From Caprimulgus europaeus (lineage: Eukaryota; Chordata; Aves; Caprimulgiformes; Caprimulgidae), in assembly GCA_907165065.1 (NCBI GenBank), contig OU015528.1:40167515-40231514 (forward strand): 64,000 nt of DNA. The letters run 5' to 3'. Made by a program: the position numbers and the translations under genes. Shown in pieces: positions 12,397-24,300 of the stretch. Position 1 is the first letter of the stretch; each line of letters begins with the position of its first letter. The notes under the pieces are model-generated. The model was not told where the DNA came from. It saw nothing but the letters and a program-made list of their open reading frames with translations, and ran no database searches.

Positions 12397-15300
12397 GTAA
12401 GCCCCCGCCGGGGAGCGCCCCGCAGCGCAGGCTCTGCGCTCGCCGCCTCCCCCCGCGGTCTCTCTGTGTGGCGGGCAGCGCGCCGCTGCCCGCTGTCCGC
12501 GCCCAGAGAGGGACCGAAAGAACGAAGGTGAAGTCCTTCCGTGGCCATAGCCAGCGGGCGCCAAGGAGCTGTCCCTGCTCGCGGACTGCTGCCTGCGGCG
12601 TCGCTTCTGTCACTCCCGCAACTTTCTCCCTTCACACCAACCGTTACTCTTGTCAGCGTCCGTATCGTAGCACTTGGTGTAGACTGGTCATTGGAAACAT
12701 ACATCGGTGTAGACCAACCATCTGCTTGATCATGCTGCCTCTTTTGTGATGTACTGAATACCATGCATTTCCAAACTATCATTGAAATTATAATTTCTGA
12801 AACTCATAAGAACAGCTTCCATAATCCAAATCAACAGGAATATGTATGTGCTTTAGTCACTTTTTAGTGACAGAAATACAGTCTTAGTATTCCAGGGAAA
12901 AATTGCTGCAACTGATCTGAAATTATGACAAAAAATGCTGAATTGGATACAGATCACCCAATTGGAAGGTGAATGTAAGTGCATTTCTACTCCAAGAGCA
13001 ATTGCTTTAGAAACCTAAAAAAAAAAAAAAAAAAGAGAATCATATATTAAAATGGTTTGTCCGTTCCTTTGGAAAATGCCACAGCTAAGTGTGTGTCATT
13101 TATGTTCTAAGTTTATGACCAAAAATAAGTATAGTGGCGATTAAACAGGTGTACTCACATAGACGTGAAGCAGAACAGGCTTCAAATTCTAATTTTACCT
13201 TACTTGCAAATTGCTTTAATTTTTAACTCTACAGAATTTAAAGAGTAAATTTACAAGTAGCTTAATTTTTCAGCTTCATCATTCAGAAGAACTGAGAATT
13301 ACTAATTCTCACTTTAGATGAAAGTTTCCAATTTGTATTCCTCTGCAGAAGGAAAATGTAACACATGTAATACATACATTTTCTCATAGCTTAAACATAA
13401 TAATTCTCTATATTCTAGAGAGCTGGTGATCTTAGTGACAAGGCTTAATATTTATTATTTTCAACCCATTTATTTTAGGCTTTTTAAGCAAATACTTGAC
13501 TAGCATTTTCAGTGAGGCACTTTCAAATTCAACTGTTTGTAGAGTCTGAATGAAAGCCACTGAAGCAAAAGTATCAGTTGAAATTAAAATAGGCTTGTAA
13601 AAAAAACCCCAGAAACAAAATTGCATGTGTAACTGACATGAATGATCATTTGCTTGAAAATTTTAAGTCATATTTAAATAAGGAATGCCATGGAGAAGCT
13701 TGTGTGGAAGGGTCAAGTAATTTTTAACTAATACGGATAATTATGTCGTAAAATAATAATACATTTTAATTTTCTTTTTAAAATGTTTGCCATCAGGGGA
13801 AATTGTGTACCTGTAGAATGTAACTATTCCTGAAGAATGTGAATTTATTAATAGAAACTATATTTCTTAATAAGAAGTGAATCAAGTGCATCAAACTGTC
13901 TGAATTTCCTTCTGATTTGAACAATAATGTGTAACGAGACTTTTTATACATTGCTCTTTTTATGCTTTTACTCTTCATCTGTCTCCTTCACTACCTGGAC
14001 ATGATCTTTTCTCTTCCAAGCCTTGCTTTATTCTTTACTCGAGGAATCTTGATCAGCCTCCTGACTAATGTAATCAAGACTTCATTTCTGAAGCAAAATT
14101 TTTCTTAATACCTACCTATCTTCCATGTTTGCGGTTGTCTTCCAGCCTCGATAGTGTGGTAGCTGTCTTCCATCCTCTAAAGAATATAAAAAATGGGTGC
14201 TAATCAGACGCAAGTCCTTTCATCCTCAGCTGGTATGACCCAGGACACCACAAACCACGATGCTGTCACACGTGTGCCGCTCCCCCATTCACAGGAGCTA
14301 CTGCTGTCTTTAGTAGAAATTCAGCTGAGGTGATCTTGTGCTGCCAACAGAACTTTGGCTAATGGTGAAGCAGTTAAGAGATTAGGTAACACTGAAAGCC
14401 AGTTGTGCTGAAAGGGCTGAAAGGCATTCGGTTGGAAAGGAGTTGCTAGTGACTTGCTGCAATACTGATCTCCAAACCAGTGTTATTTAATGTTTTCAAT
14501 AACAACTCAATGGCAAAAACTAAGTATTAATGAACGTAGCGTGCTGGTAATGCAGAGGTGAACAGGAGCATCACTACAGAGGAAGTTCGAGCTTTTTGAC
14601 CTGAATAGTAGAAAGGAAAAACAGTGCAACAGTACAAAATGCAATAGCCTAGGAAATAATAGAAGCTCCTTCTAACAGAAGCACAGCTGTTGGAAATGTA
14701 TGAGGAGATAAAAAATTTGGTCATATTATCTGACCTCATTTTTTTGTGAGATACTAAAATTTTTCAGCCATGAAAGACAAACAAAATCATAACGTATAAG
14801 CGAGCTGCTTCCTGTAGCTAATGGTAAGCGTTGAGGTAGTTAAGTACTGAGGCTGCTGATCTGAACTGTGCTGTGCTGTCTTGCGATCACATCAGACACA
14901 GAGAGCGGCCACTTTGATGAGTTGGGGAATACAAGGCTATTATGAGAGAGGAGAATAGAAGAGAGTCTAATATGATAGCTCTGAGCACAACTTTTCAGTG
15001 AAGTATTTATTTGGTTTCCAGGGGAATGGTTTATATCCAAAGGGCACAGTGATTGTGCATTTGTTTGCTAATCACTGTGTAAGCAAGCCCTAAGAATCTA
15101 AGATGGGAAGGGCTAATTGTTCTAAAAAAATTGAAAGGTGTAATTTATAGTGAAGGAAGTTATATATAAACTATTAATAAATTTGTAATTAGAAATAAAT
15201 TAGGCTTGAAATTAGAGGAAGGTGAATAACCACTGATAGTTTGGAAGAATTCCCTAAAGAAGAAACACAGTAGTGGTGGTGATGAGGTCTTGTTGTTAAG

Positions 15301-18300
15301 ATAGAACATGATCGATTTTTAAGATTATTATAATGGTTGGCTTCTTGTGCTAGCAGCAATCTATGACAGATTAGCACATATTTGTATAAAAGGTCCCTTA
15401 AAGTCTCATATTCTGTAGAAGGTAGTGACACAACATGGTGACGATCCCTGAAATGAAGGCATAGGCAGGATCTGTCCACAGATTCTGTGGTAGGTGGCTA
15501 CATGCCAACAGCATTGCTCATTTTAATGAAAGTGAGATATGACTTACATGAATAGGGAATACATTTTGGTTTAGTTTGGTTTTAGATATAAGTGAGAATA
15601 TTGTTTGGCTTTGGACTGCTGGTATTTGAGGAAAGCTAAAAGCCATGTGCAACTCTGTTTCGTCTGAAGACTTGACTCTTTTCTGTATAAATCTCATATT
15701 TGAGCCATGATTGCTGATATATTTTCTAGGCACCAGCTCTGCCTTATGAGCTGCATAGCTGTACAGCACAGAGTAAAAAAGTTTGTGTCTGTTTTCTCTT
15801 CCTACAGCAATTTTTACCCTATTCACCAAATCACTGGTCTTGCAAGTCTGCTGAGCTATCAAGGGTTCGATTAAATCAGTAAAGAAGATCTTAAGACTTC
15901 CAGTCAGAATACTTTCTTTCGGTATATGCATAGTCAAGAGCTTGTATCACAAATTGGCCAAATTCAATTCCCTCATATCAGTAAAAATATTCTTAATTTA
16001 ACCAAGAACCATCAAGACTAAATCTCATCAAATAATCATAACTGCCATTCACCTAAGTACTTAGCTACTACTTAAATAAATATTATTTGAAAATAAATAT
16101 CCAAAATCATCTTCCAAAGTAAGCAAAGATGACAAATATTGATTAGGAAAATCATACCGAATTAGAATGAAAAATATTGCAGCAGTTCTGTTTTTATTGA
16201 AAGGGCTGCAGATTAATGAGCCTGTCTACCCGTGAACTGAGATTAGTGAATTGTTTAATTCACTTCAATAAACTTGACCATTCTGTAAAAAAGTAGTGAG
16301 TATCCATTTTAACATAATGTTACTTTTACCTGGAGACTACTCACAGTCCCTGTAGATCACTTTGCTGTGTTTTCATCTAAGTTGATTGGTTGGTTTTTGT
16401 TTGTTTGTTTTTCAAAATTAATTGATATATCTAAATTCTGTAGGCTGAATTGAAATGTCCGTGATTTATGATGAAATAATAAACATATGTTTCTGGTTTA
16501 TTCCCAGATTCAGAAGAGGAAATGAAAACGTTAGAAGCAGATTTATTGACCAATATGTACACATCAAAGGTAATTATTTTTCCTCTTTTAGCTGACAGGT
16601 AGGGAGCAAAAGAATTCTAATTACAAACTCAGAAGTCTTTGCACAAAGTAATAACCTGTGGTCTAGACTGCAAAGTTCAGTGCTAGACATTACTTTGGTG
16701 CAAGATTTTCCCAGTTCAAAGGAAATTTAAAGGTGTTGATGTGACACACTAAAAGTGCTCCTCACTTGTACCACTGGTACTTTCATTAAACTGTCAAAAT
16801 GGTGTTATGTGCAGAGATGTAAATTTATATGAGGAAATGTGTTTCCAATAGGATAATGCCCGATGAAAGCTAAATTAACCTTGAGTCAAATCCATAAGTG
16901 CTATTTTTATGCAGAACTTTTCCTATATGTTTATAAAATTAAGACAGTCATAAAGCAAAAACTGTTAATACATATACTGATTTTTGTTTAGGAATTTAAT
17001 CCTAGTGTTAGTACAGGAACATGGGGACGTGACTATGAAAATATTGATCTTGTGAATTACATTTCCTTGACAAGTTGCCAGACTGTAAGCAATGTACATG
17101 TTACTTAATACAAGGAGACAAAAATTCAGTTCCAATCTCATGTTGACAAGGTGAAGCAGCAAGTGCTTCACATATATATTGAACAGGCTGATAGACAAAC
17201 TCTTTCTCAACACTGTTATTTTCCACGAATGATCTAAGAAATATATATGTCTAATATTTCTTCAGCAACATATTAAAGAGCAAACCCTGAAACAAGTGCC
17301 ATGGGCTCAAGGTTGAATGTTTTAATTCTTTGTTCTAATGAAGTTCAGGTGGTGCTTAAATTCAATGGAAAATAAAATGAGAAATGAAAAATTTTCCCAA
17401 AAAATAATTTAATAAGCCCATGACTGGTTGAAGGTTAAGGACAAAACCTGCCTGGAAGACTCGTGTATTTACTGTATTTGCTTCCCTGTGAGCTGTTTCA
17501 CAGGATCCTTTGATTAGACTAGAATAAGAAATGAGGCCAGAAAATACATTGTTTTGATCTGGTCTGGCAGTTCTTAGTTTCTTATTGTTCTTTACTGGCA
17601 TGATAATTAACCTTAAATGCCCAGTAAACCTGTTTGCCACTTGCTTCTCTAAGGTACAGAAAGATTTAATAGATATTATTTTCCTGAGACAAATTTTGAT
17701 GTAGGAGGCTGACAAAAATAGTTCTTTCTCTGTGTGGCAAAGCATAGTATGGCCTGGGAGGAAACCCCGCAGCTATTGGCATTTCTACTACTGACTTTAG
17801 TGGAACTATGAACCTATCTTCCACTTCCATCTTTTCCTCTCTCTCAGCACAGCACAATCTCAGGTAACTAAAAATGCACAAATATAGTGCATCAGTTGGT
17901 AATGTAACAGTATTTGCCATAATACTCTTATATGTTGTCTTACATCATGTAGCTTGCTATTCAATTTCCTTATGGTATATACCGTCAGTCAAGTGACACC
18001 TGAAGTTGACAGAAGCAATAGATGCATGGTGGAGACATTGCTTGTATTCTACATTATACTGCCTTGAATTACCAACTAAAAATCATTAGTTCAAGATATA
18101 ATGTCTCTTAACATCAAAGTAAGGCATTGTGGAATCACTGAAAAAATGTGCATAAATGCTTCTACAAGAGGCATACCACTATTCTACTCATTACTGAAAT
18201 AACAAATTCTTTTGATTTTTTTCTGTTGTCCTCTGCTAGCTTTTAACCCTCATGAGAACAAAAATATGGTTCTGATGTGAGAGACAAATTTGAGGATGGT

Positions 18301-21300
18301 ATGTGTAATAACTGTCTTACATTTTGCCCAAGATCTGGTTCCAGTTGAGGGCAATTACTGTTAGATTGCATTAATTGTCTTTGACACTGACTTGGTGATA
18401 AGCAGCAAGGGATATCCAGACAATTTAAATAGCATTAAGACGGGGAAAAAAAAAATGTTTATGAAAGCTCAGATCTAAAAATGCAGCAAAGTGGATTATT
18501 ACTTGTGGTTCTAGTATTTGACAGAAAAAAATCTTCCTAAGTAGGCACTTGTGAAGTACAGTATCAAGACTACAGCTGGGTTTTAAGCACACGCCTTTTT
18601 CAACATTCAGTAGTCTATCCAATCTTACAGAAAGAGTTACCATATGCTTTTGACTTCACAGACTGCTGTCCGGTGTCTACTGGCCTTTTTCAAACTGCTC
18701 TTTCAAGTCATCTATATACTGAATCACTCTTCATCTTTAAACAAGTATTTCCATGCTTATCATGACCTATCTTCAACATTTAATACAGTTTATCACTCTT
18801 CCCTGCTGTTACATCTCAAAGAAGATACAGGGGTCAGACAAGTCCCTAAAATGCTTATCTGTCTTTCCTCCAAGATAAAATCCAAAGAGCCATTTGGAAG
18901 ATCTGGTAAGACAAAACAACCCGAAGTGTCACAAATATGCAGACAGATCTGCTGTCTCTCTTTTGCATTGAACAGATAGGTCTATTCCCAGCTTCCTAAA
19001 TGCTTGATTGAAACTACCACTTGTATGAAGAATGTCCTTTACTCAAACAAGGTAGAGACAATCTTAGTGAAAAATTGAAAAAGGAAAAAAAAAGTGTTTC
19101 CTTGAAGAATATATCCTCACTAGAATATGCTCCACCTTTGAGATCCTCACTCATTAATTTTCTGAAGTCTTGGTCCCTCTGAACTTCTTATTGTCCTAGG
19201 ATGCCTACTGCTGACTGTATGCGCCCAGACAGTTTAACCCCCTCAGAGGCAGACGAGGTTACAGATGCTGTGATAGTGAGGTAGATTAGAAAGTGACATA
19301 ACTGCACTGTCATGTGACTGGACATGCTATGGAGGGCTCCATGTTCAGTTACAAAAGATATTTCACTCTTGGCTGTAGATCTTAGTGCTTTATAGTCTTG
19401 TTCTGTGAACTGGCAGCAGTGTAAATCAGAAGCAGTTGAACCCACGTAAAAATATTTTGAGGTGATCTATGCGTGGTATTAATAGGAATTAAACTCCCTT
19501 ACTCCCTCCAAACGAAGTATGCTTGGGGCAGCACTACAATTTTTTTTCCCCAACCTCATAAGTAGCAGCTAAGATCAATTTCACCTAATGAAGTCTGCTT
19601 TTTAAGTATTTTACTGATGTACAGAGGAAGGTTCCTTTAAACATAGACATGAATCAGGTTAACATAAAATAGTAACTTTATATCAGAAAGATTCTTACAT
19701 TATGCAATAAGACATAACAAATTTCCCTGTCCTTTCCTCTTCTCTTCTGTTCCCATCCACTGGAAAAAAAAAAAAAAAATATATATTTTTTAACTCAGAA
19801 CTCTCACTTGCTTACGTAACACTACCCCTAGATTCTATTCTTCATTGAAATTTAGCTGTTGCAGTGCTAGCTCATATTTCTTTCATATACCCAGGAGAGA
19901 AAAGTGTGCTGGAAAAGTCTCCTTATTTGACATGAAAGGCTCCATATTTTAATATTTCACAAAAATTTTAAAACAGACCAGATAAGATTTTGAAATTGCA
20001 GTGGACACTTGCTCTTTTTGCTAATTTAACTTATGTTAATTAAATTAGACATTCTGCAAAGAGGCTAATTTTTCTTTTCAACCTGTCATATTTTCAAATA
20101 TTTTGACAGACTAATTAGTGCACCTAGATGGGACGACAGATAAGTTCAAAGTAAACAATGCAGCATCAATTTCAAGCTTCTGAATAAGATTTGAGATTGG
20201 TTTTCTTCTTAGACTCCAAGGAAAACTTTTTTTTTTTTCCCCTTGCCAGGAATCTGAGAACATATAGTGGTTTTATTAAAGGGCTAAATTATTCTCACTT
20301 TGAAAGGCATGCATGTAGCAGATTTATATTGGGGCAGTGATTGTGGCCAAAAGGAAGTTTTGGCCACAAAACTAGTGCTAATTTCGATGCTAGCTTTTCT
20401 TGTTTCTTCCTCACTCCTCTCCATTTTTTCTTTTCACTCAAAAAATATGAGTGTGATGAATATGCATGACTCTTGCATAAAATACCCCTTTCTTAGGATG
20501 ATGTTTTAGAGAAACAACAGATTATATGACTACCTAATGTTCAGCTAAGTAAGCACTGCATCTGCACTCTTAATTAATGCTGTCAGTATGTGAAAGGCGA
20601 TGTTTGTGTTAATGTAATGCCTATATTTAACTTTGTACATCCAGGAAAAGAAGCAGCTACATTTCAGTTCACAGGTAAAGTGTAATCCTAATGGGCACAG
20701 CCATAATGAATAGGAATTTGCTAAATTTTTTGAGTGGAGATTGCTATGTCACCAGTTCTAGTTTAAGGAAACTAATTTCTATACTCACCATTAAAAGGAA
20801 AACAATTTGAAAGAAATAATTAATAGGGGGAGAACCAAGAAAGCGGCAAAGACATGAAAAGCAATGAATGGTGTAGGAATTAGGTTTTTCACTTACTTTT
20901 TTCTATTGATAATCAATACTAAAAAAGACTACTGCCACATGTGCTTGGAAAGAACAGTACCAGTAGAAAACTAAAAATTGTTTTTCTCAATATTTTTAAA
21001 AAGTGTTAAAAAGTTAAGTATCTCTTTAATAATGCAAGATACTGAAGCAAGCAAAATTTGAGACAAATCATGGTGAAATTTTTCTATATCAGTCTCTCTC
21101 AACAAGGCCATTATAGACCACCTAAATACAGTTGGTCTGAGTTTTTCAGTCCACTTATCAAATCAGGAATACATTGTTCACACAGCTCTGTTTCATCTTT
21201 CCTCCATCTTCATCTAAGCCTGTAGACCTTCAATTCACATATCCCAGGCTCATGACTCTCCAGCATACAAAAATCCTGGGGTTTACAGCTTCCATAACTT

Positions 21301-24300
21301 CAAGCCCAACCTCATCAGACAGCTTGCCCTGAAGCAGGGACTCCATTCCTTTTCTCAGGGAATTTTGAAATGATTGGTATTTGTTATGAACTGAGGAGGA
21401 GCGTCTAGTTAACCACAGGCATCCACCTTGGATTCCAGTACTGGGAATTTATCCAGTGAGTTTGACTCATTGTCCTGATTTACACCTTTGAATTTATATT
21501 ATATTAATTTCCATCTATTTTTTTTGTTTGCACCTATGCAGAAAGACTGAAAAATGCAACCATTCTGGTTTGGTAGCAGTTTAGCTTTTCATTGCGTATA
21601 TCTACCTTGGGGGTAAGGCTGTGGGGAAGGAGACTTGGTGTGTTTAATAAATGAGTTGCCCTAATTTCAGTGCTCTCTAATTACTGCCTAAAAGTTGAGC
21701 AGATGAAAAGTACTTCAAACGCACAAGCTTGTTCCTAGCAAAATGTTTGAATGTCACACATTATTACTAAAAAACAAAACAAAACTTGCAACACATTAAA
21801 TAGTGGGTATTTGTATTTTCAGATTAACAGGGCAAAACTTCCTTACTGGAAAATAACCCTGCTAAATGTCTGCAATCTTGTCAACAACATAAACAACCAA
21901 GTGGGGGAAATAGTAGAAGCAGATGAAGAGGATCTTGTTTCAGGAAGACAGTTTCCTGCTGCTCTGGATGGCTTCAGCTTGGAAGCAATGCTGACAGTAT
22001 ATCAACTGCAAAAAGTTTGCCACAGCAGAGCCTTTCAGCATTGGGAGGTAAAACAAACTGTCACAAATGCATGTTTCAACTGCTATTAAACTCTCAGGCT
22101 CTCTTTGTAGTGATGTTTTAAAATCCATATCCATGTGATCACCATCATATGGTCTGAGCTTTTCTTCCCTTTTCTATATAATACCTCTAATATGCCTTTT
22201 ATTGAAAGAGTTGTGAATTGATGTCTTTTCTGATGAGCCGAGTGTCTGTTTTTTTATAATGATCCATGGATAAATGTGGTGGGTTGACCCTGGCTAGAGG
22301 CCGGATGCCCACCAAAGCCCACTCTATCACTCCCCCTCCTCAAATGGGCAGGGGGAGAAAATTATAACGAAAAGCTCGTGGGTGGAGATAAAGACAGAGA
22401 GAGATCACTCAGCAATTACTGGCACGGGCAAAACAGACTCGACTTGGGGGAAAAAACAAATTTACTTTATTACCAATCGAAATTAGAGGAGAATGAGAAG
22501 TAAAACCAAAACTTAAAACACCTCCCCCATCCCTCCCTTCTTCCCGGGCTTAATCTCTTTCCCGATTTTCCACCTCCTCCCCCCAGCGGCACAGGGGGAC
22601 AGGGAATGGGGTTGGGGTCAGTTCATCACATGTTGTTTCTGCCGCTGCTTCCGCCTCAGGGAGAGGTCTCCTTCCCCCGCACCAGCGTGGGGTCCCTCTC
22701 ACGGGAGACAGTCCTCCACGAACTTCTCCAACGTGAGTCCTTCCCATGACTGACAGTTCCTCACGAACTGCTTTGGCATGGGTCCATTCCATGGGGTGCA
22801 GTCCTTTGAGGAAGGGACTGCTCCAGCGCGTGTCCCCCACGGGGTCACAAGTCCTGCCAGCAAACCTGCTCCGGCGTGGGCTCCTCTCTCCACGGGCTAC
22901 AGGTCCTGACAGGAACCTGCTCCAGCGCGGGCTTCCCGCGGGGTCACAGCCTCCTTCGGGCATCCACCTGCTCCGGCGTGGGGTCCTCCACGGGCTACAG
23001 GTGGTCATCTGCTCCACCATAGACCTCCAGGGGCTGCAGGGGGACAGCCTGCCTCACCATGGTCTGCACCACAGGCTGCGGGGAATCTCTGCTCCAGCGC
23101 CTGGAGCACCTCCTCCCCCTCCTTCTTCACTGACCTTGGTGTCTGGAGTTGTTTTCTCTTACATCTTCTCACTCCTCTCTCCCGCTGCAAAGTGTGCAGC
23201 TTTTTTTTTTCTCCCTTCCTTTTTTTTTTCTTAATTATGTTATCACAGAGGCGTTACTGATGGGCTTGGCCTTGGCCAGCGGCGGGTCCCTTCTTGTAGC
23301 CGGCTGGCATTGGCTGTGTCGGGTCAGACATGGGGGAAGCTTCTGGCAGCTTCTCTCACAGAAGCCACCCCATGTCCCCCCCTCCCCCACTGCTACCAAA
23401 ACCTTGCCATGCAAACCCAATACAATAAATGAGAACTATTCTCCATACTTTCTCCACTCTTTGTAGCCATTCCAAGGAACCAAACAAACACATGAAAGTG
23501 AGCTCTATGCCAGAACACAATATGTGCTTAACAGACATGAAGTTACTGCAGATTAGTGAGACATAAATGAATGTAGGCAGTTTCTGAAAGCCCTTTTAAG
23601 GCCCTAAGGCAAACTGGATTAAAAATGTATGGACACATGCCCATGTATACATGTCATTTTACCAGGTACTCTAGGCTTATCATTGCTAGGAAACTGGTTA
23701 CAAGGGAACTCTTGCTTCTCACTTCCCCACACTTAAAGAGGGCCCTGGAAGTTTAAATTGTGTTTGTATGAGGTTTGCTGCTCTCAAGTAGTGATTGTTT
23801 ATAGTCCATTTGTGATATTTATTGCATCTTAGTGCAGTGATTACACAGAGGCACAATGAGCACAATCCACTTGGGTTGTTATATATTACACTAAAAGCTG
23901 CCTTGCATAGTGAAAAAAGATATCTCAGTGCTACTACACTTTCCAGTAAACCAAATTTTTTCAGCTATCACAGGTTCATGGACTGATGGATGGATTCAGC
24001 ATGGATTCAATCTGGCTGAATCGTGATTCTCTTTGTTTGCTGAATCACAGCTCTGTATTTGCAGGCTTATTCTCAATCCTTTGTATTAGCTGGGATGGTC
24101 CGTACAAAAGACTGCAACATCTTTGCGAACCAGAGTTTTCTGAGGACTCTTTTCATTAGTACATTCATTGCTGAAAAGGAGCTACCATAGAACTGACCAT
24201 ACGCAACAGCCCATATGACTTACTCAGGGTTCCTTACTTTGCAGTTGCATCACTTCTTGTGGTGGTTGGGAAACATCACTCCTAACAGTACTGTATGTGA

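Larger units (their letters stand above)
11100..12650. promoter_or_regulatory. CpG island over the NTS promoter and first exon
   Basis: Base composition shifts abruptly from AT-rich to GC- and CpG-rich here and falls back in early intron 1. The island covers the upstream region, core promoter, 5' untranslated region and exon 1 of NTS. It contains GC-box-like motifs (gggcggg at 12051-12057), a ~24-bp minisatellite at 11525-11676 and a long A-tract at 11865-11940. Its edges are judged by eye, without a computed observed/expected CpG ratio. Confidence 0.75.

Noticed and set aside
22550-23234. Open frames on both strands in NTS intron 3
   Set aside because: They lie within the GC-rich tandem array of the solo LTR and do not resemble retroviral or host proteins.
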